Notes: generated from the letters alone by a model not told the origin. A DNA stretch of 15,245 nucleotides from Pleurotus ostreatus/Saccharomyces cerevisiae fusant (GCA_024196135.1 JAMQCK010000828.1:1-15245), one strand, 5' to 3'. Positions 1-9,481 are shown, counted from the first letter of the stretch. Made by a program: numbers and translations.

Positions 1-131
1 AAAGCAAAGAGACCGATGCCGAAGCCAGGGAGGAAGTTCGAGAGCATAGCGCGTTTGGAGAAAACCGGGTGTGATCTCCACGCGTCGAGCTTCGCCCAGG
101 GGTCCCGGAACACAGGGAGATGGTTCGACAT
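1..131 (-). CDS. NDUFB3: NADH:ubiquinone oxidoreductase B12/NDUFB3-type subunit, N-terminal part (partial)
   Basis: This is the 5' end of a gene that runs off the left edge of the window. Translating the minus strand from the ATG at 131-129 gives 43 residues, including FRDPWAKLDAWRSHPVFSK and then a stretch beginning NFLPGFGIGLFAF. The D-P-W-x-K/R-x-x-A-W-R...P-F-S/A pattern followed by a Gly-rich hydrophobic segment is what I recall of the small NDUFB3/B12 accessory subunit of mitochondrial complex I, which has one transmembrane helix in the inner-membrane arm. The ATG directly follows a CTCTCAG acceptor-like sequence, and a GTGAGC donor-like site lies at 189-184 on the same strand, so a 58-nt intron at 132-189 (leader, or ahead of an earlier start) is possible. 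The gene diverges from topoisomerase I. The family call rests on a short N-terminal stretch. Confidence 0.72.
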   Translation of the reverse strand, partial: MSNHLPVFRDPWAKLDAWRSHPVFSKRAMLSNFLPGFGIGLFA

Positions 132-435
132 CTGAGAGTGCTGTTTGAGTCCTGCGACGTCGGCGGCGTAAGTGCGAGTCGGTGCTCACCGCTGCGACAA
201 AAGACAAGAGAATGCCGTGTTCGGCGCCCTCGGCGGACCAGGGACCTGTGCCGATCCCGTGACCACCTTAGGGTCAGTCGGGCGGACTTGTCAGAAATTT
301 CTGATCAGCCCCGCTGTCCGGCTCTTGTTCCTGCTTTCTTTGAACCCCCTCGCTTCCGCAGCCACCGAGCTTGTCGGACACCATCAGCAGCGTCGACCGC
401 CCCCGCTTTTATCTGATTTCTTTTGCCACATCCTC
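132..435. promoter_or_regulatory. Shared divergent promoter/leader region between NDUFB3-like gene and TOP1
   Basis: This 304-nt gap separates the two divergent start codons, so it must hold both 5' leaders and both core promoters. No convincing TATA box was seen. It contains a perfect 14-bp palindrome at 291-304 and an overlapping TGATCA. The side next to TOP1 is pyrimidine-rich (about 405-435), as in many fungal leaders. Open frames across the gap are short and arginine-rich, with no family resemblance. Promoter function is inferred from position only. Confidence 0.5.
291..304. promoter_or_regulatory. Perfect 14-bp palindrome TCAGAAATTTCTGA
   Basis: The sequence equals its own reverse complement over 14 bp. 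It lies near the middle of the divergent promoter, 131 nt before the TOP1 ATG and 159 nt from the NDUFB3-like ATG. Its core contains inverted GAA/TTC modules with two bases between them, the arrangement of a minimal heat-shock-factor contact, but only two modules are present and HSF sites usually have three. It could be a dimeric regulator site or chance. Confidence 0.3.
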
Positions 436-3400
436 ATGTCGAACGACATCGCCATGGCCAGCGACGACGACAAGCCGCTCGCGTCTAAGGCGGCGGCAAA
501 GGAGGTCAATGGCGCCCCCAACGGATCCCACGCAAACGGAGGCCGGGAGATGTCCGCGTTGAGCGAGGACGAGGACGACATTCCACTGGTGCGCAGAAAT
601 CACTAAGTCAGCCGCGCGTGGTCAGCTTACTGAGGTTTGGGGACTTAGTCGCAGCAGAGCAAAGCTCCACCGCGTACGAAGCGCAAGCGGCCCGTCTACG
701 CAGAATCCTCGTCCTCTGAGGACGATGTGCCCCTGGCGGCGTCCCCGGGCAAAAGCCACTCTGCCGCCGTCCCCATGCCCGGCGCCGTCGAGGCCACCAC
801 CGTCCCCGCGTCATCCGTTAACGGCAAGAAGAAGGGCCGCGGAACCAAAGCGTCCGACGACGGTTCCGACTACGACGACGCCTCCCCACCCCCCAAACGC
901 GCTGCTGCCAACGGCAAGGGCAAGAAGCCCGCGAAGAAGAAGCCGAAGGTCGAGAGCGACGACGAAGCCGACGACGAGAGCCCGCCTCCGAAGAAAGCTC
1001 CTTCGCGCAAGCGTAAGGTGAAGGAGGAGAGCGACGACGACGAGGACGCGAAGCCACTGAAGAAGAAGGCTGCACCTCGCAAGTCCAAGGTCAAGCAGGA
1101 GAGCGATGACGACGACGACAAGCCCTTGAAGAAGGCTGCCACGAAGAAGGCATCCACCTCTAAGGCCAAGAAGGAGGCCGACACCAAGGAGACGAAGCCG
1201 AAACGGGGCAAGGCGAAGAAGGAGGAGTCCGATTCGCCGAAGAAGACGAAGAAACAGAAGGAGGAGGAGGAACAGGCGGAGATCTATCGCTGGTGGGAGC
1301 AGCAGAACCAGGATAACTCCGTCAAGTGGACGACGCTCGAGCACAGCGGTGTCATTTTCCCGCCGCCGTACGAGCCTTTGCCCAAGGACGTCAAGATGAA
1401 GTACAACGGTACGCTACCACCCTGCGCTCTCCGGCTCTTTCTTGACTCCTCTAAGGCAAACCCGTCAACCTATCCGTAGAGGCCGAGGAGGTCGCTGGCT
1501 TCTATGCTGCACTTCTAGAATCCGACCATGCGCAAGACGCGACGTTCAACAAGAACTTCTTCCACGACTGGAAAGAAGTGCTCAAGCAGCATCCACCGGT
1601 ACGCAGGCTCCGTTATAGCTTTGCATCGATGCTGAGTGAACTTGCAGTTGGACGGCACTCAAATCACCAGCTTAGAAGCCTGCGACTTCCGCCCTATGTT
1701 CGAGCATTTTGAGGCGGAGAAGGCGAAGAAGAAAGCCATGACGCAGGCGGAGAAGAAGGAGCTGAAAGCCCAGAGGGACGTGGCGGAGGCGAAATATAAG
1801 TTCTGCCTCCTCGACGGGCGTAAAGAGCAGGTCGGCAACTTCAGAGTCGAACCGCCGGGTCTCTTCAGAGGCCGCGGCGACCATCCGCGCAAGGGTGCTC
1901 TCAAGGTATGCATCGTTTGTTTCTTTTCGTCATCATGCGCTAACAATGTCTAGCATCGTGTGCGGCCGGAGGACATCATCCTCAACATCGGCAAGGATGC
2001 CCCCGTTCCCGTGCCCAACATGCCTGGGCAATGGAAGGGCATCCAGCACGACCAGACCGTGACGTGGTTAGCGACGTGGACGGAGAACGTCAATCAGAAC
2101 CACAAGTATGTCTTCCTCGCGGCTGGCAGTTCTCTCAAGGGCCAGAGCGACATGCAGAAGTTCGAGAAGGCGCGCGAGTTGAAGGCAGGTCTCTATCTTT
2201 CAACTCACACCGCATCGTACTCAATATATGCCAGAACCACGTCGATCGCATCCGCAGCAACTACGAGAACGACCTCAAGTCGAAAGTCATGGCCGAGCGC
2301 CAGCGCGCGACGGCTATGTACTTCATCGATAAGCTTGCCCTTCGTGCGGGTAACGAGAAAGGCGAGGACGAGGCGGACACGGTCGGCTGTTGTTCGCTGC
2401 GTTGCGAGCACGTCACGCTCGAGAACGACAAAGGCGAATATTACATCACCTTCGACTTCCTGGGTAAAGACTCCATCCGGTACTACAACCGTGTCCAGGT
2501 CGACCAGCAGATCTTTAAGAACGTGCGCATATTCAAGGAGAACAAGAACGACGACGACAGTTTGTTCGACCGCGTCAATGTACGTTTTTCTCTGCTCTGC
2601 CCGGCCCGGCGCGCGCTCATGCCGTTTTCAGACCAGCTCTTTGAACAAGCATCTCACGACGGAGATGAAGGGCCTCACCGCGAAAGTCTTCCGTACCTAC
2701 AACGCGTCCATCACCTTCCAAAGGTTGTTAGACGAGTCGGGGCCCTCACTCAAGAACGCTACGCTCCAGGAGAAGCTCAACGCGTACAACGACGCTAACC
2801 GCATGGTCGCCGTCCTCTGTAACCATCAGCGCTCCGTCCCTAAGACGTTCGAGCAGTCGATGGAGAAAATGCGCCGGAAGGTTCGTGTCAATACCTCGTT
2901 CACTGGCCTACAGTTACTCAGTCTTGTACCAGGTCATGGGCCTCAAGTACGACCGCATGAAGCTCCGCCACGCTCTGTTCAACCTCGACTCCAAGTACAA
3001 GAAGGACAAGAAATACAGTGCGATGGAGTCCGATATCGACGACGACTTCGTTGAGTCCTGGGAGGACGAGTGCAAGGCCACCGATATCGAGAAGGCGGAG
3101 AAGAAATTCGCGAAGGAGAACGAGAAGTTGGCGGAGGAGGGCAAGCCTGCTCAGTCGGACAAGGTGCTGAAGGAGCGCATTAAGGACATAGAGGACAAGT
3201 ATAAGGCGCTCAAGAAGGAGCGGGGGACGGGGAAGGCAGACCCCGGGAAGAAGACGGAGGAGAAGATTAAGGACAACATTGAGAAGCTTGATCAGAGGAT
3301 AAAGCAGACCAAGCTGCAGATCACGGATAAGGATGCAGGCAAGGAGATTGCGCTCGGCACGAGGTGGGTAGTTCGCCTTCTCTCGTCATTCTCAAGGCTA

Positions 3401-3657
3401 ACGGTCGTCTATGTGAAGTAAAATCAACTACCTCGACCCTCGGTGAGTGTTGCCAGACACAACTTGATATGAGTTCTGACGTTCCTTCAGTATCACGGCG
3501 TCGTGGGCTAAGATACACGAGGTACCTATAACCAAGATGTTCTCGAAGACGCTTGTGCAGAAGTGTGCGTATATTCCTCTAGTGCACTGTTGCTTTGGCT
3601 GATCCATTGTCTGCAGTCCCTTGGGCTATGGAAGTAGACGAAGACTGGAAGTTTTAG
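436..3657 (+). CDS. TOP1: DNA topoisomerase I (type IB), nuclear, 11 exons
   Basis: Relaxes supercoiled nuclear DNA by a transient 3'-phosphotyrosyl nick. Exons: 436-588, 655-1408, 1456-1598, 1648-1905, 1954-2184, 2235-2579, 2632-2880, 2933-3363, 3419-3442, 3491-3564, 3617-3657; 2703 nt, 900 aa, longer than the yeast and human enzymes (about 765). Residues 1 to about 250 are a charged tail with Ser-Asp clusters (CK2-like) and Lys-rich NLS-like runs. The core starts near [20 protein letters not shown]. Catalytic residues match human R488, K532, R590, H632 and Y723: R550 (LALRAGNE), K591 (LGKDSIRYY), R649 (KVFRTYN), H693 (CNHQR) and Y859 (SKINYLDPR). A Lys/Glu-rich linker lies between core and C-terminal domain; the protein ends EVDEDWKF. 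Intron 5 (2185-2234) needs a GC donor. Intron 1 could instead end at 657. Met7 (ATG at 454, GCCATGG) has better start context than Met1. Confidence 0.95.
960..1140 (+). repeat. Imperfect acidic/basic repeat in the TOP1 N-terminal tail
   Basis: Inside TOP1 exon 2 a module of the form K-V-K/E-x-E-S-D-D-(D/E)n-(A)-K-P-L-K-K-(K)-A-A occurs about three times: [17 protein letters not shown], then [20 protein letters not shown], then [18 protein letters not shown]. The last two copies are close at both DNA and protein level. Alternating acidic Ser-Asp blocks and Lys blocks are typical of disordered topoisomerase I tails that mediate nucleolar targeting and CK2 phosphorylation. The boundaries given are approximate. 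Confidence 0.6.
2185..2234 (+). other. GC-AG intron within TOP1
   Basis: The exon ends ...GAG TTG AAG and the intron begins GCAGGTCTC, ending ATGCCAG before AAC CAC GTC. With this GC donor the protein reads RELK then [10 protein letters not shown], which aligns without gap to the human segment RRLK-KCVDKIRNQY. The nearby GT at 2189 leaves phase 1, and no acceptor restores the NHVDRIR frame. The intron is 50 nt, like its neighbours. The donor context AAG|GC fits the strict exon match usual at GC-AG introns. Confidence 0.8.
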
Positions 3658-4008
3658 GCTTCCCGTGCTCTCGTGCATGTCGAGGCGCCCTCAGCGTCAA
3701 CGAACATGCTTATACCGTTGTGGACGGACAGGACGGCGAGGGTCCCAGGATACCGCATCATCCCCTCGTCGCTGTTACATTAGCATCTCTCAGTCGCTCG
3801 CATTTATATATCAGTATTCTCGCTGTGTGTAGTGCTATATATTATACAGCTGCTTTCGTGCAACTTGAGATGAGTTTGCGTTGAATGCAGCATGTCCTTA
3901 GGCGCTAGCGCCGCAGCGGGGCCGGAAACTGATGGCGGGCAATTGGCCGCCGTGTCCTTCACCTCTTCGTCTCCGACCACCACCATCCCCCATAACTCCC
4001 TGCCCGTC
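3658..4008. promoter_or_regulatory. Intergenic: TOP1 3' region and TM9SF promoter/leader
   Basis: This gap has no supported gene. AT-rich patches with TATA-like character occur at 3803-3811 (TTTATATAT) and 3834-3847 (TGCTATATATTATA), either core promoter for the TM9SF gene or part of the TOP1 3' end. Downstream of them lie three ATGs before the chosen TM9SF start: 3870 (a 4-residue ORF), 3885 (a 7-residue ORF) and 3892 (in frame with TM9SF). Roles are inferred from position. Confidence 0.4.
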
Positions 4009-6593
4009 ATGCGCCGGGCGACGAGTCTGCTTGCCGGGCTCAGCCTCGCGGCTTGTGCCCAGGCCTTCTATCTCCCTGGAGCTGCGCCTCACAACTATGT
4101 CGAGGGCGACCGCGTCGAGCTATTCGTCAATGCACTTACGCCCATGCTATCTGGGAGCGACGATATCAAGCTAGTGCGTTGCAAGCTCTATCCCCCCTGC
4201 TTCTGCTGACCATACGACCCATGTAGAAATCCATGATCAACTGTGAGTGCGCTCGCAGCATGGACACGTCAAGCGATCCTGACTTCACGCGCGTCTAGAC
4301 GACTACTACAACCCGCGGTTCCGCTTCTGCGAGCCCGAAGGCGGGCCACAGAAGCAGTCAGAGTCCCTGGGCTCGATCCTCTTTGGGGATCGTATATTCA
4401 ACTCCCCATACGATGTGCGTCGCGTCCCCTTGGGTCGGCGCCTCTGCGCGCTTAACACACCACCAGATCGAGATGCTGCGGAGAAACGGGACCTGCGAGG
4501 TGCTCTGCGTGCAGGAAGACGTGACTCCTGAAGACGCGAAGTTCATCAACGACCGCATCCGCGAGGACTACGCGCTCAACTGGATCGTGGATGGCCTCCC
4601 CGCGGCGGAGATGAAGATCGACGTGCGCACAGGCGAGCTGTTCTTCGACATGGGCTTCAACCTCGGAGACAACGAGGGCCCGCGCCATGAGATACCCGCG
4701 TTGAACAACCACTACGATATCGTGTTGAAGTGCGTTATGTCGTTACTTGCGGGCTTTGGGAGGGGGCGCTGAATTGTCGCAGATACCACGAGCCGACGCC
4801 CGGAAGCTATCGTGTCGTGGGTGTACTGGTCTGGCCTGCGAGCATCGGAGGCCCGCAAGACGCAGCGTCTGCGACGTGCCAGCCAGAGGGCGCAGAGCCG
4901 CTGATCCTGGACGAAACGAGGAACCAGACGGTGCGGTACACCTACAAGGTTACTTGGAGTGTACGTCCTTACTTCCTCCTCCCATATCACGATGCTCAGG
5001 ACCCTCTAGGAATCCGACACGCCATGGGCGACGCGCTGGGACCACTACTTGCATATCTTCGATCCCCGCATCCATTGGTTCAGCTTGATCAACTCACTCG
5101 TCATCGTCATCTTCCTGTGTGTCATGGTCTCTATGATCTTGCTACGTAGTGTTTCCCGAGATGTGAGTACTGTCCGTCTATACCTCGTACTTGTACTGAA
5201 CTTTCGTGCAGATCTCTCGGTACAACGCGATCGACTTGAGCGTGAGTAGATGAGCTGAACCTCTATGCTTACTGTTCTCATTACCGTTCAGGAGGACGTA
5301 CAAGAAGACTGGGGCTGGAAGCTCGTCCACGGCGAGGTCTTCCGCACGCCCTCAAATCCGACAATACTCTCCGTCATGGTCGGTAACGGCGCTCAGCTCG
5401 CCGCTATGGTTTCCGTCACGCTGGTGTTCGCTCTCCTGGGCTTCCTCTCGCCATCAAACCGCGGCTCACTCGCGACAGTCATGATCGTGTGCTGGACGCT
5501 CTTTGGAGGGTGCGTCGACGCGTGAATGTGCATGAATCGTTCAGGATTATTGACGATGCTGTAGTGTCGGCGGCTACGTCTCCGCACGACTCTACGCCAC
5601 TCTAGGCGGTACTGAGCGTCGCAAGAATGCTTTCTTGACGGCGACCGTTCTACCAACGTGTGTATATTTCACGGCTTCCTCGGCTAGTCAATTCGTTAGT
5701 AACATGCTGCCTCAACAGGATTATCTTCGCCGTCGTATTCTTGTTGAACCTGTTCTTGCTTGTAGCAGGTTCGTCCGGCGCCGTGCCATTCGGGACGATG
5801 CTGGCCATCGTGGTGCTGTGGTTTGGTATTTCTGCGCCGCTGTCTGCAATCGGCGCGTACTATGGCTCAAAGCATGGGGTACGCCTCGACGAAGTTGCTC
5901 TTCGTCGTTCGATGCTGATGTGCATTGCAGGGTGTACCGAATCCCGTCCGCGTGAACCAGATCCCGCGCCAGATTCCCCCGACGCCGCGCTATCTGCATC
6001 CTTGGGTAGGCTATCTCTGGTTGCCTCTTTTCATCGGTGTGCTGACCTTCCGGCGCAGGCTGCAGCACTCCTCAGTGGCATACTGCCTTTCGGCGCTGCG
6101 TTCGTTGAGATGTACTTCGTGATGTCCAGCTTGTTCGCCTCACGCGCGTACTATGCCTTCGGCTTCCTCGCGCTGACTGCCGGTGTGGTGGCACTCACGA
6201 CCGCAACGGTGACTATTCTGTTCACCTACTTCATCCTCTGTGCTGAGGAGTACCGGTACGTGGTGTGAGAACATCCTGCGGCATCAATGCTGATGTTCGC
6301 AATCAGCTGGCACTGGCGCGCCTTCCTCACCGGTGGCGGCTCCGCTTTCTGGCTCCTCGCCTATGGCCTGTTCTACTGGGCCTCCCGACTATCGCTGGAC
6401 TCCTTCTCCAGTGTCGTCCTATACCTAGGATACCTCCTACTTCTCGTGCTCCTAGACTTCCTAGTCACTGGTACGGTCTCTTTCCGTTTCGCTGATACAC
6501 AGCGCTGACCGAGCTCCTCCCGCAGGCACCATCGGCTTCCTCGCGTCGTACTGGGCGGTCCGCCGGTTATACAGCGCCATCCGCATTGACTAA
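4009..6593 (+). CDS. EMP70: Transmembrane 9 superfamily protein (EMP70/TM9SF2-4 type), 14 exons
   Basis: A nine-transmembrane endomembrane (Golgi/endosome) protein of the TM9SF/nonaspanin family, linked to membrane sorting. Exons: 4009-4173, 4227-4242, 4299-4414, 4467-4729, 4783-4960, 5010-5162, 5212-5241, 5292-5509, 5565-5657, 5719-5878, 5931-6005, 6059-6255, 6307-6470, 6526-6593; 1896 nt, 631 aa, normal for the family. An N-terminal signal peptide (MRRATSLLAGLSLAACAQA) precedes a lumenal domain with family landmarks YYNPRFRFC, SLGSILFGDRI and SPYDIEML. The first membrane segment is near residues 270-291 (after HWFSLINS); eight more follow from EDVQEDWGWKLVHGEVFR onward, including LSGILPFGAAFVEMYFV. 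The C-terminus, LYSAIRID, resembles the family's K-x-D COPI/Golgi-retention tail with Arg in place of Lys. Exon 2 is only 16 nt and exon 7 only 30 nt. An in-frame ATG at 3892 could add 39 residues; 4009 is preferred because it puts the signal peptide at the terminus. Confidence 0.93.
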
Positions 6594-7135
6594 GCGCGTG
6601 CGGCTCGATGCAATGTAGATGCTGGTGGGCTGTATTAATCGAGCTTGGACTCCTCCCTGTAGATTGCTAGCTTTACGCTCCATGTAATGCTCTCTTTGAT
6701 CGTACGAAGAGCGCCGTCCTGCTTTACCTTTCCCTCCGCGCCCGAGCGATTTTGAGGCACATGGGAAGTCGTCAATTGTGGCGCGGGGGTTCTCACCGTC
6801 TGGTTTGCACACCGAGCTCTTCCCTGGCCTCCAAAACTGCTTCCTATGTAAATACGGACCAGAGAACCCCTCAGCAGACCCAAGTTGAGAAGATATCAGG
6901 GCCGACTCCGTCCGAACCGCTGCCGCAAGCCCTGTCAGGCGTTACGAGAGCGGCGTGATGCTGGGAATTGTGAGAGATCCCAACACATGCTGTGCGCCCT
7001 TTGCACCCTACAGAAGCGTCCAGCCAGTCCCAAGGTGCCCCAAGAACGGTTAGGCGCGCTGGGAGTCTGGGTCCCCCTTCGCCGTCCATCAGCGGCACGA
7101 CTCGGCAGCATAATCGCTCGGCGGGGCATCTCCGT

Positions 7136-7210
7136 ATGTCAATCCCCTTCTTCCCGCCAATTGTCTCCGGCCCGTATCTCTTCCTTCCTGCCACAATCCT
7201 CGAAGTATAG
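7136..7210 (+). other. Upstream ORF (24 aa) in the leader of the first zinc-finger gene
   Basis: ATG at 7136 opens a 24-codon frame ending in TAG at 7208-7210, immediately before the GTGCGT donor of the proposed leader intron. The peptide is hydrophobic and proline-rich with no known match to me. It would act in translational control only if transcription starts upstream of it, which the sequence alone does not show. Confidence 0.25.
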
Positions 7211-7270
7211 GTGCGTGGCCTACATCCCCAGCTTCGCCTGTGAGCTAACCTTCGCCCACTCTTCCCACAG
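7211..7270 (+). other. Probable 5'-UTR intron of the first zinc-finger gene
   Basis: The 60-nt segment starts GTGCGT, the donor form used repeatedly in this window, contains a near-ideal branch point (GAGCTAACC, about 7250) and ends with a pyrimidine-rich CTTCCCACAG acceptor. Its length matches the coding introns nearby. The frame of the downstream ATG (7351) is closed upstream by a TGA at 7303-7305, so the intron would lie in untranslated leader. Confidence 0.5.
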
Positions 7271-7350
7271 CGCTCAGGACGGACCGACTGTGGCGCCGTG
7301 GGTGAATTTGTGGCAAGCGTAGTCAAGCGAACGAGTGCGCGCTGTCTGCC

Positions 7351-9359
7351 ATGCAGACGGTCGCTGCGCCCATCGCGCAGCCGTTCTTTGGCTCTGAGCC
7401 CTCCCTCGAGAATGCTAGAGGCCAAGTGGAGGGAGTGGGCGGCGAACAAACGGGCGCCACTGGCCCTACTCCTGGTGCGTGATGGAACTCTGGTCTGGTG
7501 ATCGGTCTGGCTCAAGCTCCCCAGGTCTTTGCACCCCTCCCAGCCTACTCGGGCCTCCTAGCGCACCAGGGAACACCAGCAATACAAAGATGCAGGCAAC
7601 ACCCACCCAAGAGCCCAAGAAGAGCGTGGTAGGCGCCGTCCCTCAAATACCCACGCGTGCGCAGGCCTCGGCCCCACCTGCGGGCCAGGATGAATTCTCA
7701 GACTACGAGGACGACGATGAGGACATCGACCCCAACGCGCCCCCGGTCGTGTTCGGTGAGATGGACCTTGGCGACATGCTGCCCTCCGAAGTGAGAGAAG
7801 CCACGGAACAGGTTGACCCTATCCGCACCAAGGCAGACGCGCTCGGCTTGGACGACTCCCAGAGCGCCTCCCTCAGCTCACGCTTTCGCTCTTCTCGCTC
7901 TGCTACTCCGGGCGCTAAACACAAGTCACGCATGGCCTTCACTCCCCAACTCTCCTCACCCTTCAACAACCTACGCCTCTCCACCCCAGATCCCTCCTCC
8001 GCGCGGCAGCGCTCCCTCTCCCAAGGGTCCAATTCTCAAGGGTCCAGTACGTCTCTCGGTCCCAAATATGACGGCGGAAGATCGGCGCCCGCGCACTGCC
8101 CCTTCTGCGACCGGCGATACGCCCGGGAGATCGACATGCAGCGCCACGTCGAGACGAGCTGCCAGGTTGCCGCGAAATCCATCCTTGCTGAGCAAGAATC
8201 CCCTGGTGGAAGCTCGCTCGGCTTGTCCCAAGGTTGGAAGTATACGCTGCAGGTCCACGTGTGCGAGGTGTGTGGCGCGCGCCTATCGCGCAGAGACGCG
8301 CTTTCGCGACACCTATGGAACCAACACCGCCGCCGCTTGCCGAGGCCAGACAGGACCCGAACGCGGTCAATGTCACAAATCGGATCGGAGAGCCAGCCCA
8401 GCAATGCAGGTGGGAGCGGCAGCAGCCACGACGGGATAGAGGGCGCAGTCAAGCAGGAGGCCGACGTTGAAATGAGTCTGGGGGACACTCAAGCGGCATC
8501 GCATAGTGAAGGGAAGGGCGACTCCTCGTCTGAACTCACGGACCTCGATTACTATAGCTCAGGCGACGAGGCCAAGAAGGACACTCGCCGGGTGGAATCC
8601 TCTCCAGATACGCCTCTCGCAGAAATCACCGAGAATTCGGCATCTCGCAATATTCGCAAGCGAAAATTGTCTGTTGCCGGCGCAGAGGAGTCGACCCTCC
8701 CAGGTCAAGGACCGCTCGATGATGCCATACGTGCGGCCAACCTCGAAGATGTGAATAATCCAGCCTCAGGACTGAACGGATCGACGTCGTCACGTCCAGG
8801 CGGCAAGCGTCAGAAGAAGACCCGCTTCTGGACGTACTCCAAGTCGCCCGAGCCTCAGCCACGTCCACCTCGCACGCCTTCACCTATGGAGGCCGATACT
8901 ACCCCAGGACCATCCTCTCAGACGACTCCGTCTGGCGCTGCCACCTCTGGTGTAGTCAGAGGACCTGATGCCGCCGCGCGTGAGGCTATCCTGCGCGCGG
9001 ACTCGCTCGCAATCATCGTCGACCCCTACCACGTAAAGTGCCGCCGCTGCGCCACAAACATCAAGCTCAGCGACAAGTACCCGTACATGCTGCGTATGTG
9101 GGAGAGGCACAAGCAGACGAGGGGATGTCTTGCGGGGACGGGGAGGACGGCGCCGATGCCGAGGAAGTCAGGTCCTGGGCGAGGGGATGGCGCTAGCGGC
9201 ACCGGTGGCGGTGATGCTGCGGACGGCGGCGCTGCAGGCACGAGTGGAATGAATGGACAGTCGAGCGGTGGGATGGATTTCAGCAATCTCGGCGCAAATG
9301 GGCAGACTGGTGGCGGGGCTTTGGATGCTGGTGTCTATCAGCACAGGGTGGGTGGATAG
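7351..9359 (+). CDS. Zinc-finger protein with C2HC, C2H2 and a third Cys/His motif (putative regulator)
   Basis: Exons 7351-7474 and 7525-9359, joined in phase 1, give 652 aa. The chosen ATG (GCCATGC) restores the frame through a 50-nt GT-AG intron. The N-terminal third is low-complexity with an acidic patch (SDYEDDDEDIDP). Zinc-binding candidates: C233/C236-x12-H249-x4-C254; a classic C2H2, C288/C291-x12-H304-x4-H309, followed by an Arg-rich stretch (HRRRLPRPDRTRTR) that could serve in DNA binding or nuclear import; and a distal motif C547/C550-x19-H570-x5-C576. Between them are Ser/Glu-rich linkers, an SSELTDLDYYSSGDE patch and a basic KRQKKTRFW. The tail is Gly/Ala-rich. I do not recognise a named family member; a nuclear transcription or chromatin factor is inferred from the fingers and charge pattern. 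It is followed after 122 nt by a gene with a similar finger pair. Confidence 0.82.
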
Positions 9360-9481
9360 TGCTCCGAATTCCTTTCGCAGACGTTGAACCTTAGTAGGCA
9401 GCTATATTTACGCCACAATCTCCCGCAAAGCCGCTTAACCTGAGGCCAATTTCCCCGTCCCCGCCCCCGTCCTTGTCCGAC

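Larger units (their letters stand above)
6594..7350. other. Intergenic 757 nt: TM9SF 3' region and probable leader of the zinc-finger gene
   Basis: I see no supported gene here. Open frames on both strands (plus 6885-7322, minus 6871-7515) are Arg/Pro/Ser-rich, lack domains and look like GC-rich noise. The right-hand part looks like a 5' leader: a 24-codon upstream ORF at 7136-7210, then a likely leader intron at 7211-7270, then 80 nt without ATG up to the start at 7351. Confidence 0.55.

Noticed and set aside
811..1344. 177-aa open frame on the minus strand, Leu/Val/Arg-rich
   Set aside because: It is the antisense of the Lys/Asp/Glu-repetitive TOP1 N-terminal exon; its leucine runs mirror AAG/GAG codons.
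2885..3421. ORF read straight through the start of TOP1 exon 8 and past its end
   Set aside because: The first 16 codons are intron sequence (to 2932) and the last part after 3363 is intron; the true exon is 2933-3363.
6885..7322. 145-aa plus-strand open frame before the zinc-finger gene
   Set aside because: No domain or conserved motif, Arg/Ser-rich, and interrupted by the likely leader intron at 7211-7270.
6871..7515. 214-aa minus-strand open frame in the 757-nt gap
   Set aside because: Arg/Ser/Pro-rich with no domain, and it runs across the start and first intron of the zinc-finger gene on the other strand; consistent with chance in GC-rich DNA.
7995..8060. Short direct repeat CAAGGGTCCA in the first zinc-finger gene
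   Set aside because: Only two 15-nt copies coding for SQGS-type residues in a low-complexity linker; ordinary for such regions.
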